NCBI GenBank assembly: GCA_024449915.1
Contig: JAMZAV010000785.1
Location: 186,001 to 250,000, forward strand
DNA: 64,000 nucleotides
Reading direction: 5' to 3'
DNA from: Sweltsa coloradensis
Lineage: Eukaryota; Arthropoda; Insecta; Plecoptera; Chloroperlidae
Shown here: one piece after another, positions 32,500-45,954 of the stretch
Layout: each line of letters starts with the position of its first letter
Numbering within the stretch: position 1 is the stretch's first letter
Notes under the pieces: generated by a model
Told to the model about the DNA's origin: nothing
Databases searched by the model: none
Seen by the model: the letters and a program-made list of their open reading frames with translations, nothing else
Translations under genes and position numbers: made by a program

Positions 32500-34990
32500 G
32501 GGTATTATGGTTAATGAGTTAAATATAATTGTTCATGGGTGATTTAAAACTCTTCCTGTGAAACTAAGGAGGCTATTGCTGATAAACACTTGTGTGCTCA
32601 GAGTGCATGCTCGAGGAACAATGACTTGTATTTTATGAGCGCGGGAAGGAAGAACTCGTGTATAGTGACGCAACTAACAACAAATAACGATCACGTTAAC
32701 CTGTAGATGAGTATTTAGGGTTGTTACCAATGCATATCGTATAGATACGTAAAAATAACACTACATTTTTAATATTTATAGATTTTTTCTGGACTATAAA
32801 GGATATTTTCGCATCTATTCTTTTCTTCCTATTAACACCCTATAAAGGTACACTCTAATGGATATTGTGAAATGATATCATAGGTTTATTTAAATAAACA
32901 AAATTCCATTTGGACACTCTAAACGTTATGCCAAACCAAATTTTAATAGATATCTTACAAAAACTTATTTTTGGTATAATGAACGTTGTGTAGCGCTTTC
33001 AAAAATATTCACTGACCAACGCTAATTTATATTTATATCAACATGTGGGTGATTGTTCGATTCTAAAAATAAAAATAGAGTTATGTGCCGAAAACGTTTT
33101 ATTTTTATTTTTATTTGTGACTCTCTCAAACAATTACTACATTTGCATCTTCTAAAAACATTTTGATATTTAATTATTTCAAATGTTTTACTTAAAAATG
33201 TGAAACGTGTACCTTACATTAAAATGTTTGTTCAATTACGCGTGTACGCTCCCCATTACAGTAAACTTCTTAGATTTATACGAAACTTCGAAACTTCAAT
33301 CACGTCTATTTATCGGTGTCGACGTTAAACGCCAAACGTCAAACCCTTGTTTTTAAATGTAATTGATAAATAGCTTCTTCTTGCATCATTCGAGATGTTA
33401 GCACAGACCTACCTCTAACCATTATCAATTAACTTGTTATGAACCGAGACATCCTACTTTTGTAACAAGAGAAAAACAAGTCCCGTAATAAATTGTGTGG
33501 TGCCCCCAACTAAAAAAACAATTAACACTAATTTACTTAGACGATCATAAGTCATAACTGAATATTACATATGTATTTTAAAACCTCTTCTCATAACCCT
33601 TGATCATAACACTCGTCTAACGGGTCACGGGTCAGCATTATTTAAACGTGAGCAATTAAACTCTAACCCCAGTCAAAAGTTACGTAGACCATTATGAAAA
33701 AGAACCCTAAATCTGCACTTCACCTTCTTATACTGTAAATGGCATAACATGACTTGTGGAAGATAATAAGTTATACCCATTCAAGTAAATCAATTACTTA
33801 AGCAGTCATATAATCGTTATTTTCTAGATTGACAGTCATAATATTAGATTATTTGTGCGACGAACAAAGTGCAACATATTAAGCAATTGAGATCTAATTA
33901 CTGTTGATAAAATGAATCTTATTTAATCATCTATAACAATTCTACAGCGATAATAACAATTATGACTAGTTGTAGAAAAATATAATTTATTTCTGTGCGT
34001 GTTTGATAGATTGCATATTGTCTAGAAATTTCCTGGGGGCAATAAATATACCTTCACATTTTACAAGATATCAATTACATAATTCATAATTATTTTAATA
34101 TATTCACAGTAATATTGTAATAGTAATATGCACATTTAGAACGAAGGAAAACCATGCAGACAATTTAATTAATAAACACAGGTGCAGAATGTAAATGGCG
34201 CTACAAGACGAATATGGAGAGGAATTGTTACTTATTGAGAAAAGAAAAATATTTCTGAAAATTAGTATTTGAAGTTTTTGTGTATTTATTTACTTTCCTG
34301 ATTTAATGCCTGTCATATTCAGTTAACTCAACTCACATGCAAAGGAGGACAAAAACTTATTTGATTTTAGCAATAAATTATAATCCACTTATAAGTGCAT
34401 TAATTAATCAATGTGAACGCTGCCTCTTCAAAACACATCTTTCTTCAGCCAAAAAGTATCCTATTAAAGTGAAACTATATACTATTCTATTTGCAATGAA
34501 TGATAATGTGGACGGACACCCGTTAGGGATAATATGGACCTATCCGCGACAGCTATTGTTTATTAGCCGAATAAAATTACAAAATAACTCGAAACTCGTC
34601 AAAATCAATTAATTTGTTACTGATTACGATCCGGGTTCTTTGCTAGATTATTAATAGTAAACATAACGCTTCATGTATGCATGCTTCCATGACAGCTGCT
34701 GATGTGCTGTGTACATATCTTCGGATATATGTGATGTCAGTCAAACACGCGATAAAAACCGTGTCCGCTATCCTCGATATAAATTAGGTACCTTTGTCAT
34801 GTTTGAAACTCATTTAATTCTTGCCTATATAATCTCATCTTCAAGTGACATTAAAATTTACTCGTTTGAATATCGCATTTACGAAATGGAATCTCCTACC
34901 TCGAATAATATTATAGTTTTTACGTTCACTGAGAACGGAATAGCCCGTAAATCTATTACCATAATTCTCATCTCGCACTCTCACCCGCTG
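32500..34990. other. AT-rich DNA without recognisable genes
   Basis: Frames at 34337-34612 and 34709-34996 (+) are AT-rich and have no recognisable domain. A short inverted AAAAATAAAAAT/ATTTTTATTTTT pair lies at about 33065-33112. No repeat family was identified. Confidence 0.5.
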
Positions 34991-35340
34991 ACTTAAATTG
35001 AAACCCTGACATTTATGATCAAGCTAACTGCATTTAGCTTAGCAACATATCGGATGTTGGCTGTACTCGGTTTCCGCTTGCTAGATATACTTGGGGGATC
35101 TTCGTGGTGTGGGTATCATTTTCGTTCGAAATCAACACCGCTCGATGGCAAGGTAAAAACTCGACGTGGAAAGCGAGCTCTTGATATGATTTGTGGTTAT
35201 TACTTAGAGACACATATGTTTAAAACCTGACATGGAGATAACTTATACATACCTCCTCCTCTAGGGCTATCGTCTGTTCAGTGTGCAGTCACCGCCAACC
35301 TACGTATACTGCTCGAGATTCGTTCCAATTCAAAAGCCTT
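34991..35340. other. Slightly GC-richer stretch, nothing assigned
   Basis: A 71-codon plus-strand frame (35015-35230) includes a donor-like GGCAAG|GTAAAA at about 35151, but there is no acceptor of quality upstream and no domain in the peptide. Not called as an exon. Confidence 0.3.
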
Positions 35341-37207
35341 TGTGCACAAAAGCCTGCGAGGGTATTTTTTTTTTCAGAACGGAATCTAAATACAACATTG
35401 AAAAATTAAAATTAATTTCAGATACTGATTGTGAATAGAGCTTGGAAAGCAATCAGGCGTAGTCGTTAAAGTTGCAACCTAGAGGCATCGTCAACACTGT
35501 AGGAATTAAGTGGAAATATTGATTTCTTGAGAGAGGGCTTTTAAGGGCTTGCTTTCAAAGCTATGCATTAATATTACCAAATCAATCTTCTATGAATAAT
35601 TCATAGATTTATATGGATTGAAGAGACCAATTTATTCAGTTTTGCAGAATAGATGGAGCAAAATAATCCGTACGGGATTGAGGGCCACAAGATCAACTTG
35701 ACCTGCACGTTTCCATGATGTCATTGTATCCAAAATATTAACATGCATTTTAATGTGCTTAAAACCATAACCCCAAAATATATCTAACAAATGAATAAAT
35801 CAATGTCAAATAAAGCGTATATTTTATTGAGAAAACATACATTGTACACGTGTTGTTCTTCTTAAACATGGCAATTAATCTTCAGTGTCCATTTCCATAT
35901 AAATCAGCATTATACATGGCATTTATATAAACATGCCAATGTAAGAAGCTTACGCTTGTTTTGGATGTACTTATCCGTATCACATCACCATATGCTAGGC
36001 TCAAAGTTGTCGAAACGCATAACTCGTAAGAATATAATTCATTTTATAATTTCTAGTATTAATAAGAACAGTTTGCTGTTTGCATTCGTTCGTCAATAGC
36101 GCTAATATTAAAGTAAACCCCTTATAATTGTATTGAAACGTTTACAAATAGTTCTCTTACACACCCGTTAACACGATAGTGTACTTATAAAGAACTACAT
36201 TGATGTAATATACATAATTAAACTAGAATGGGATCAATTGAACTTGCAGAATTCACAATCTTGAAACCATTTTACTTACACCAGAAACTATGAACGAAAG
36301 CGATCACCACTAATTTATTTTATTATGGATGTTATGAACATTTCATTAAATCATACATTGCCAGATATAACGTGAATAAAATGCAACTAAACAGTTTTCA
36401 CTGTATGTGTCCTTTTAGCTATTTTATCTGTACAAACTTAAGTTTACTAATACTTATGTTACTAATAAAATTTAAATTGAATATGTATAGGTTTGTTTTC
36501 GAATAAAATTATATATACCATTAGATTATTTCTGGGAATGTTTTAGGGTGTTTATTTATCTCTTGCTTTATCTCATAGACGTAAATATAAGAATGTAATT
36601 CTCACAATATATTTCTTGCCACATTTTTGTCCAACATATTCATCACTGGATTGTAGACAGTTTCTATACAAGTGCTTTATGAGGATAGGGAAGACGACAT
36701 ACGATATCCTGATTCAGGACACTATCTAACTATATCAGCGTCAATAAGTCTTTAGGCTTTTTCGTATCCCCACGTGAAAATCTCTCATTTCGGTGTCTGT
36801 TTGACTGTGTGTGCCATTCTAGAGCTAGACTTTCGAATACGGGATAAATTTGCTGCGATTTTTTTTTTGTATGTGACAAGCCAAAAAAGTAGATTCAGTT
36901 ACGATCAACTGTAGCAGATCCGCAAATTTCTGAAACGGATCCTTGATGTCCGTCTGAAGTATCTTTGTCATCGACTCAGTAAAATATACGTTTTGTCTAA
37001 AAAGGATCCCCCCTCTCTAAATAAAAAACTTTAAAAAACTGTAATTTAAATTACAATAACTCAGTATTTAAAAATCACGGAATAAAAATAAAACCGTGTA
37101 GTTTCGACTTGTTCCGGTTGTAAGCTAGGAGCCGCCGACTTTGATAAAAACCGAAGGGCTGTATACGTACACTTCTTCGTTCACAGCAGAGTAATTCTCG
37201 TTTACAG
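35341..37207. other. AT-rich DNA, presumed intron if the exon at 37208 is real
   Basis: No gene, RNA or dispersed repeat was recognised here. Confidence 0.45.
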
Positions 37208-37298
37208 ATCAGAGGAGAGCTGAGAACCGTGGAGAATGAGGGACAGCCCGTGCTGTCTGATTCTCCTTCTCCAGACACGAACCCCGTCCTGAAAGAAG
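37208..37298 (+). CDS. Candidate internal coding exon (91 nt), protein unknown
   Basis: A pyrimidine-rich acceptor (TTCTCGTTTACAG) precedes a 91-nt block of about 50% GC that is open in the first frame only, ending GAAAGAAG|GTAGGC, a good donor. The 30 encoded residues include ENEGQPVLSDSPSPDTNP, acidic, Ser- and Pro-rich, the composition of a disordered linker in a nuclear or cytoplasmic protein. No protein family was recognised. Flanks drop sharply in GC on both sides. The exon would enter in phase 0 and leave with one extra base. The other two frames have stops. No partner exon could be identified, which would fit introns of tens of kilobases. RNA-seq would settle it. Confidence 0.42.
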
Positions 37299-38814
37299 GT
37301 AGGCCTATGAAAGAAACCTGTCCATGGCAGGTGACTATAATAAGTAGGTGAGTATTTTGAAAAGCATATCTTTTTAACGCGCTTTAAACTTGAAGATATA
37401 ATGCATGTTCTGTACCAGGAGGGTCCTGTTCATTTACGTAATTAGCACCCAACTCACGTTACATTTATTTCAATTTCAATGTATCTTAGTTATAGCATTA
37501 GTGCTTTATATGGGTGCTAGTCACGTTTCCGCCCATTCGTTTTGGATATCACTCCAACTTATCAAAATCAAAATAATCCGGAAAATTTAAAACATCAATC
37601 TGCTCTTTAATCTTTGCCTATACTCAAACAATGAATGTAAAATGAATAGAATATTGTATTTAGATTAGTTGTGACATTGAATGGATAGTATTTATGTAAA
37701 ACTAGACCATAAAACAAAACACTATATACTGAAGTCGAGGTTTCCTGAATGCATATCAATATTATTGTTTATTTGCATCAAGAAAGCGCTTCATAAATTT
37801 ATACAAAGCATATACTTGGTATAAAATGCACGTTTCCAATGATCATTGCTTTGCTACTACTTTTGCATAAACCGACAAACGAAAATACATTTAGCTTGAT
37901 GTATTTCTAATTCAAATGTTTTAAGTTATAAGTTCTAAGAATATCCGCATAGACGAGTTTCAGAACCGTTCTTGATAGCTAGTATTGTTTCACGTATATC
38001 AATCTGGTATGTGTATATGCAGGATTTAGAACCATTGTCTGATGGAGAAATAAACATTTCTTGGGCCTCCAAGAATTGTTTTTGGTTTATTTTTTAACGA
38101 AAACCTCCCTACCCTCTCAAACGTTGACTACGCCAGACATGTTATTTAAAAAGTTTCCACTGTTAGTATCAATAAAGGACGTGAAAAAAAACACAACAAT
38201 GCTACCTTTATTTTTTAGTTATACATGGTACGAATTTTCCCAAAATAATAGGTCAATACACACATTTTATTCACTCTTATGAATAATATTATCAAACTTT
38301 AGTTTATAGTTGATATTTAGTTACTACTACTAGTACAATATGACCATATGAATTTTATCAGACGACAAATACAATGACCTGTATTGGCCATATGATTATA
38401 AAAGTAAAGTTAAAACTTTAAATAACACATTACAATACCAATGATATATACCACCTTCTGAGTTTACAACTCAAAAGGTGCAACTCAGTGGCTAAAACTG
38501 CCTTCTTTTTAATTAAATTTGAGATACCAATGCTACTTTTAACGTTTAAATTTGCTCAATAATAATTAAAGTACCTCTATATTTATAACGTGAAATTATC
38601 GGTGTTCCCGCTCTAGAAAATATCAATGTTTACACTGTTATTTTTGACGACATACATAAAGGCCTACCACCTACAAGTGTTGAACCATTACATGACGTAG
38701 GCCTATAGGTGGACTCACCTTATTTGCATGATATACATGCATTCCATTCGACATTATTTGCACGTGGTTTGGCTTGTTCTCTTACGTGTCAACCATAGAT
38801 GCATCTGCTTCCAT
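37299..38814. other. AT-rich DNA without recognisable genes
   Basis: Frames at 37405-37590 and 38061-38282 (+) show no recognisable domain. No repeat family was recognised. Confidence 0.5.
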
Positions 38815-39360
38815 ACGAATGGAAACATAACATATTGTTCCCTCAAATGGAAACTAACTTATACAATATGTTGTTCTCAAAATATCAATACAATAATGTT
38901 GAACCTATACACATGAAAGGCACACATGTTGTTGCCGTATGTATGTTATTTTGCAATTATTTGAGGTTCCCTCGTGCAAATTGGACAAAGGGGACAAAGG
39001 GAAACATGTTGTTCCCTTTTACATGCCAGTATTACAATTGATCCCTGAGATAAACAGAATATAACGTTTATTCACAATATGTTGTTCCTCACATGAACAA
39101 GGTACAATTTTGTTCGCACATATTACAATACAATGTGGTTCGTACACATCACAAGAATATAGTGTTACATACAACAATACAATTGTTGTTCTCACGAACA
39201 CTACTATACAATAATTGTTGTTTCCACACAGGAAAAAATATAACACAATATTGTTCCCTCGCATGAAAATGATAAAATGTGTTGTTCCCACACATGAACA
39301 ACGTACAATGTTGTTCCCCCACATGAAATCAATACAAGATATTGTCCCGGCCCACTCTGG
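38815..39360. repeat. Degenerate minisatellite, about 24-35-bp units
   Basis: The core ATGTTGTTCCC...CACATGAA recurs with spacing of roughly 24-35 bp, for example at 39082, 39110, 39186, 39216, 39251, 39282 and 39311, with older units back to about 38840. The 133-codon minus-strand frame at 39019-39420 and its overlapping partner simply read this repeat (GNNIV-like repeats) and are not genes. Confidence 0.75.
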
Positions 39361-39700
39361 TTGTCCGCGTCTCGAAGTCTGACTCGGCTCGGAGACGTCT
39401 GGCCTGTCAATCACATTCACACTCTCCCAGAACGGGATGTTCTGGGCTGTTCTTCAGCGCTCGCAATTAATTAACGTCGACTCTCGCATACGCACATGTG
39501 CGTGTCTACTTAACCGGCCTGAGGTTGACGAATGGAAATGTTTAGACGCTGGTGTCATGTGAAACTAGTGGGAGGTTTTTTCTGAGGGTCAAGGAGTCGA
39601 AAATATGTGCGTTTCCGTGTAAAGGGTAATTCGTCATGTGTCCACGCTGTCTTGGGTCTGGAGTGACGGGCGGGGAACAGAACGTATCTCAGACCATTCT
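39361..39700. promoter_or_regulatory. GC-rich island with a Pbx-Meis/Prep site and a 21-bp palindromic motif
   Basis: The island starts where the minisatellite ends. It carries CTGTCAATCA at 39404-39413 (TGATTGACAG on the minus strand), the near-palindrome CCCAGAACGGGATGTTCTGGG spread over 39426-39446 (half-sites AGAAC and TGTTCT), CACATGTGCG and GACGGGCGGGG. No supported frame crosses it. Enhancer or promoter use is inference. Confidence 0.4.
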
Positions 39701-40847
39701 CTATTAATATGTTACATTTGTTTTAACACAAGAAGAGGCACTTTGCCTAACCACTACGTTGAAAAAAGACAGGGATTAATTTATTGAAACAAAAAAGGTA
39801 TTGAAAAGAAGACGTATATTTTTCGTTTCTCCCAACCAAGTCGTACCCACCGCACGTTTATAGTGGCAATGAGGTACAGCCGTTATATACAGTAGCCTGA
39901 CACCTTATAGTATAACAGACCCATACGAGCACGACTATACGTATCCTGAGTGTTACAGTAAACCGGCATGGCATACGACTCAAACGTTAAAGAGTAGTTT
40001 GGTTAATTAGCACGTTTCAACTTTTACCACTGACCTTACCATTTTGTTGATGAGTATATTTTCCACAAGAATCGACCCCCATAATTATTTCAACCATAAT
40101 GAGCTGTTTTAGACAACAGAGCATGAATAAGCAGACTTCACTACATCTACAGAAACAATTGAGAATGAAATGAATGCCACTGCTTTTCTGAAATTACTCA
40201 GTTGCATTATTAATAATTATTATGCATATATAACACTGATGCAGCTCCATGAAAAACTCTCGTTTTGTTTTACACAGCTGTCACTTATGTACAGAAATGT
40301 TAAGAGTCTTAATTTTAAAAACTGCGACCATTCGACATCAACTGATCAACACGCACCAACAGTTTTGATTTATTTTTAGAACAAACGAAGAAGAAGAAAA
40401 ATGTGGTGACTAACTAACTTGTATAATAGTCTGGAAAGGGTATTTATGGTTGTGTTGTGTGTAATGTCAAAAAGCTATTATTTTGACTGAACTGAGATTT
40501 TATTGTTATTTGGAATATCTTCGACGAGACGTATTATTCTGATCAGTGATAAACTAATCTGATACCAACCGAAATTGTTCTTATAGATTATTTATAGTGG
40601 TGATAATGATGGCTAACCGAGGTGTTGGCTAGTTGGCATTACAGAACCAGTCAACGTTACGAGAATAGTGTACATAGACCAGAACACATTTCTTACTCGC
40701 CAAACAGTGTATATAATAATTACATTCATATGGGGAATGGGGACATAATTTAAATTTAGCATTGCCCACTCTCTCGGTTCTCATAAGCATCGCGTGTGTT
40801 ATCTCAAATGCAGTTTAATCATCATCTATAACATATTTGGGATATAA
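39701..40847. other. AT-rich DNA without recognisable genes
   Basis: Nothing was recognised; the frame at 40170-40379 has no recognisable domain. Confidence 0.5.
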
Positions 40848-41313
40848 CTAGGAAACGCTCAGTTGGACGCGTTGATAAGCGAGCACGTGCTATAGCTAGA
40901 CCCACATAGCACATTTTTATAAATTTAAAAATTTACGACGTTCGCGTTTCCAGTATTATTTATTATTGCCAAGGTATTTGGGTAAACCCGTGTTTAAATC
41001 TTTACTTTAAAATCCACCGCCATCTAGAGGACCTTGACTCCTTGGGAAAAACTTTTTAAACTCTTTGTTGACAATTAATAGACTGCTTCCTCGAAAGTAT
41101 TTTGATTACTTCTAGGTGGCAGTGCATTAAAAACTTCGCGCGTCTTTTCGTTGCCATGGCAACGTACTTTTGTTATAATGTAATTTCCATCTACACTACT
41201 TATCGGATCAAAATAAAATTAACATATTCGTGACCGGACGGACATTCTAAACGATTTTGGCTATCTCAGATTTTGTCGCCGTTGAGTTTGAAAAAAAAAC
41301 TTTCGATTAACTT
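40848..41313 (-). mobile_element. Family S copy d, first part (interrupted)
   Basis: It starts CTAGGAAACGCTCAGTTGG and follows the reverse strand of copies a and b to TTTCGATTAACTT, where homology stops at the CACTA-like insertion. The rest of the copy is at 46504-46760. Joined length would be about 720 bp, as in copy b. Confidence 0.8.
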
Positions 41314-41439
41314 CACTGTAAAAAAACCGACCGTTTTTTTAAGGGTAATGTATATGGCAGCCACAGTTCCCACAAAAGTAATCATTTATTTATGCAAACA
41401 TAGCAAGGTTAAGCAAATGTATCCTTGAAGGCATATAAT

Positions 41440-41965
41440 AAGCCCTACGTCCGGGAAAAAATGCCTATACATTGCAGACTTTTAAACCCATCGACATTTA
41501 GGGTAAAATTACTGATTGTGTTCACCTTAAATAAAACCTACATTGCACACTTAAACAAACTATGTCATGTACGTCAATATTAGTAGTGCGTCTATCTTAA
41601 TTTCCCCGTACATTGCTGACTTAAAATTTCTTCCAATGTAGGGTAAAATTCAGCCATATGTTCGCCTTACTTTTCAAAACATTGTTCACTTAAAATTACC
41701 CCTTGTGTAGTGTTATATTTGGCATTATGTGTAATTTTATTTAATCATACACTGTAGGCTTAAAAATAAAAATCCATGTATGGCAAAATTTGGCCTTGTG
41801 TTTAATTAAAGTTTTGGATACGTTGTAGACCTACAATAATCTCTTGAGTCGGGTAATATTTGGCACTACGTATGATTTAATTTGTTACTACATTGTAAAC
41901 TTAAAAAAACCTCAATGTATGGCAAAATTTTTGCCCTTTGTTTGATTAAAGTTTTGAATACGTTT
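41440..41965. repeat. Left subterminal repeat array of the CACTA-like element
   Basis: About seven diverged units of 60-90 bp, each with a TACATTGYAGACTTAAAA-like word followed by AATGTAKGGYAAAATTT. The two words are partly inverse to each other (ACATTG and CAATGT), so each unit can fold. Confidence 0.65.
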
Positions 41966-42182
41966 GTAACGGTCAGCAAAAATTTCGACCCGTACGAATA
42001 TTATTTTAGTAGTTGTCAGGCTGAAATTTCTCCTCCTGTAGTAGATTAATGGGACATGTCAATTAGTTAATTTATCAATTTAACTATGATGACGAACGTT
42101 CCTGTAAGTAAGACACACCATCATTTAATAGCCAGTAGAAAGATTAACATAACATATAAATTTCATGGTGTTAAAATCTCGG

Positions 42183-42262
42183 GACGCAGCGAGGCTCGAA
42201 CCTGGTACACCTGGAGAAAGATTATACACTGTCCTAGTCGATAAACCCAATACACAAGACAC
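42183..42262 (-). repeat. Degenerate tRNA-like sequence
   Basis: The minus strand has GGTTCGAGCCT (good B box) preceded by a long stretch starting near GTATTGGGTTTATCGAC (poor A box). Spacing exceeds a standard tRNA without a variable arm. Probably a SINE head or pseudogene inside the CACTA-like element. Confidence 0.3.
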
Positions 42263-43583
42263 CGTATACCTGAAGCGCGTCTGTAGTGAATCATGTTGGG
42301 AGATGTAGTTATGTTAATAAATGTTTGAAATGAGAAATTCAATACAAAAAATGTTTTTCCGGATTCCTGGCCATATTATATAACAATATAATATAATTTA
42401 TATTATTTATTAATGTACTCCTCGGGGTCCACATTTCGTCCTTTCGGAAATCCACCATGCATGGTGATATAAAATAGAAATCTACTCTTCTGTGTCGAAT
42501 AAACGTCCTTTTAAACGCTGTTAACTGGTCACTAGTAAGGGAATATTATGAAAATATGATTACATTATTACTTTGACGACCTGGAACCATATTGGGCGAT
42601 TGTAAGAATTTTATTGGGATAATTGTTTCGGTCATCCAAGTGACATTTATCTACCCTTCAGGGTGGAATTCTTGTCCTTTTAAAGTCTGCTAACTGTCCA
42701 TTTTTAAGTGAATATTACTCCAATAGAAGTACATTTAAAGACCTTAAAAGTTGAATATAAGAACCATACCGATCGATTGATGATTCACTGTTTAAGGAAT
42801 AATTGGTTCAGCCCGCATTTTATTTCAACCTGCAATTTATATTTGTCTTCTACTAAAAGAATTATTTTCTTCTCCTAGTAGATTAATTTTATTCCTCCAC
42901 TGGTTTAATATTATCTTTATTTGCATTCATTAAATTACCTTTGACAAATTTCGAACTCTACTGGCATTTTTTTTTTTTACTTTTTATGCGTCTATTATTT
43001 AGGCTTTCGAGGGTGTGTATTTATCCGATTCTTGGTCGAATATCTCCACTTAGAGGTCGATAAATATACCTCCACGAGGAGAATTTTGTCTTGTTAGAGG
43101 TCATGTAGTTCTTGGTTGATATTGGTTGAATATTATACATTATTAGGAAATTCGCCTGTCTAAAGAGCCCCCCCCCCCCACACATTGTATTATTTTGATT
43201 TAGTCGTAAGGTTTGTTTTCCCGTAACAGAATTTACTTAATCAATTAGTAAGAATGAATTCACAATATATTTAAAAATTAATATATGCTGTTAGAAATAT
43301 TGATGAAGACAAGATGGGCATATGACTGAGTAACCTTCGAAATCTCGGGAGTTTTGAAACTTAGACCTATAATCCTTTACCATGTTTCTCAGCACTCACA
43401 TAACCTTTACTTTGACGACGGTTCAGTACAAAAAAGATTATGGAATTAGAACAATTTAATTTCAATTGGTGATTGTCATGACAGTCGTTTTGTTTCCTGA
43501 CAGTATAGAGTTGCGTAAAGGCGTGAATTCGGCCTCTTCCAATTATACATTATTTGTGTATGTTTGTCATTTATTAGTATTAT

Positions 43584-44633
43584 ACAGGGAAATGCCAAAG
43601 TCGTCGTTAGACGAGTGAGCGAGCCATGTGTTGTGTACCCGGAACATTCCCTTTCACCCCCTTCAAAGGGCTAGATCTAGCCAGAGTCTCTCCTCTCTAG
43701 CCCTATACTAGAGTGGCGCATTATGGCCTTACAGCAGTTAACGTGCCCTTATACCAACTAAACTCAAAACCCTATATCATTCATACTTTAAAGTTTATAT
43801 ATCAACAAACTTAAAAGCAAAGGTTACCGAGTACTCAACACATGGCTCGCTTACTCGTTTAACTACTTTGGCGTTTTCCTATTCTTTTTAGCTGGGTGCC
43901 TTTATACCCGAAATGTGGGAGTCCAGGGTTCAAACCCCGGTCGGGATAGGTTTAGTAATTTCTGGATTGTATTAAGAAAAAAGTATTGAACATAATTTTT
44001 GGAATGCATACAATTCTATGGAAAACACAGGCAGTAGGAAATACGAGTAAAGATTGCAAGGTTTGCTCAATCCACAGCGGAATTTTGGGAAACCTTGAGC
44101 GTGGAGATTCGTTATACCTTGGTCACATGCATGCACTCACCGCCTGACATTCGATCAAAACATGATTGGTTCATGCAAGGATACTATATACACTTCGTTG
44201 GGTTTCATGAACAAAAGCAATTGTCGTTCAATTCAATTAAATGTGACATTCTCAGCCTATTTCAATTTATTGTTTCTTGTCGTGTAAGTTTAAATCGTAA
44301 CAGATTTTGCTGAAAAATGTTTCCAACAACCCACAACACTTGTAGTGTCACGCATCTACGTGCCTAATTAATCATCAATCTATTAACCAATCACCACTAT
44401 AAAAATGTTTCTTTAAAATTTCAGTGCAATCTAGTCAGCGGTTCAGCCGTTTCTGAACTCACTCACTCGCTCGCTCGCTCACTCACTCACTCACTCACTC
44501 ACTCACTCACTCACTCATCATTCATACAGGAACAGAGAAAGTTTTCTTTGGGTTGAATGGTAAGACCAAGTGTACTCTGTTATCTGTGGTAAGACTCAGA
44601 GTCAGTCGCTGCGCTCGATCCCTCGTTTAATAA
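43584..44633 (-). mobile_element. Family G composite element, copy 4, nested in the CACTA-like element
   Basis: In reverse orientation it holds all parts of copy 1: terminal hairpin at 43584-43876 (AGGGAAATGCCAAAGTCG, GACGAGTGAGCGAG, closing CTCGCTTACTCGTTTAACTA), SINE head at 43890-43985, the AAGGTTTGCTCAATC block, and the far end CGCTGCGCTCGATCCCTCG. A (CTCA)n/(CTCG)n tract lies at 44458-44517. It shows the full composite is about 1.05 kb. Confidence 0.7.
43890..43985 (+). repeat. tRNA-derived SINE head, best B box
   Basis: TAGCTGGGTGC (A-box-like), GGGTTCAAACCCCGG (strong B box) and AATTTCTGGATTGTATT follow in order. This is the best-preserved version of the SINE head found in the family G elements. 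Confidence 0.6.
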
Positions 44634-45279
44634 TAGATCTATAATAAGAATAACCCACATCCAAGTTCTTAGATGCTACTTAAGTTTGGGTGGGGGGAGG
44701 GTTGTTCTGTAGATAAAAGGTATAATAAAATTCATATTTACAAATATAATTCTTATGACTTGTACCGAACACCGTTTTCCAATTTGAACTTGGCCATATG
44801 TGGTAGACTAGTCAGGGGAAGTGTCGAAGGCAGGCAAACGAAGCTGTATTAAACCAATTAACACTGTACCTTTGTGTATTTAATATCCCTTTATGACTGT
44901 AGGCCTACTCAGAACTCGGCAGCATACCGTTCCTTTTGAGTCTTAATCTCTTATCATGATTTACATTCTATATATAGACGTTGTATTGAGTGGTCAGACA
45001 GAGCCTAGAACCAGGCATTCCTATAATTTTCTTGCATTCTTTTTCTTGCATTCTACGACTCTTCTCTAAATATTTTCAAGGATGGTTTCAGTACCGTCTT
45101 GTGCATTACACACACAGCTATCAGATTATTTTTGTAAGATTACAACGTATACATCTTACAATATACACTCAAAAGCATTTGGATGCTTTGCTATATATTA
45201 TTAAAAACACGGGAACTTGAGTACCCACAAGATAGTGCGAAGCTATACTTGACGTCGAAGCATAGACGAAAACTACTTG

Positions 45280-45560
45280 TGGGGGGGGGGGGGGGTGCGA
45301 AGCAAGATTTTGTCAACTGACAAAACACTGTCAAACTTCACAATTTTATAAATACTTGACGGAAAATACCACCATTTGCAATGTTAAACATAAAAAATCT
45401 AGGCCTATATGCCGATGCGCCCTAGACTCGCAGTAGCTGGGGAGGGGGGGGGGGGGACAACTTTCCAGACCCCCCTAACAGGATACATACTTTTCCCGAA
45501 GCGATTGTTTCATGGGCAATCTTGATAGTTCACTCCCCCCAGAAATCAAGCGATAGTTAC
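45280..45560. other. G-rich tracts and a small degenerate insert inside the CACTA-like element
   Basis: G-runs occur at about 45280-45295 and 45443-45455. A block ending TAGTTACACCACTGCG resembles the outer end of CAGTGG-type hAT-like elements. No complete element could be bounded. Confidence 0.3.
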
Positions 45561-45954
45561 ACCACTGCGTCAAAGAATGCAAAAATTAAAAATCACCTTG
45601 CGTCGATAATTTTTGTGGCGGAGCCGGGTTAAGAAAAAGCTTATTAAAAAAAATCTGGATAAAAAAAAAATTGAAAAATTTGTGTTAAATCACAGTGACA
45701 AGATATGATTTTTCAAACTGTAATTTTAGTGTAGTATTGTGCTATAGATCATGTGGTAAAAAATATGGTGTTGAGTTAATTTGAAATATACATTTACGTT
45801 AACACATAATTTGATGCCTATATATCGACTAAATTTTTCATGAACGTTATGACAATTACGCTCCAACATGCATATGTGGTTTTCCCATTACAATGTACAG
45901 CAAAATTAACATGAACATCATATGCAAATAACCATATATATGAATAGTTTGCCT

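Noticed and set aside
39019..39420. 133-codon minus-strand open frame with repeated GNN-I/V peptide
   Set aside because: It reads through the TTGTTCCC minisatellite; the peptide repeat follows the DNA repeat and there is no coding signature.
39426..39446. A working steroid-receptor response element
   Set aside because: Kept only as a motif observation: one half-site has a mismatch, and receptors that use this element may not exist in the host.
41314..41335. Similarity of the CACTA-like left end to V(D)J recombination signals or Transib ends (CACTGT plus A-rich run ending ACC)
   Set aside because: The other end lacks a matching nonamer and spacer, the target duplication looks like 2 bp rather than 5, and the subterminal arrays fit CACTA elements better.
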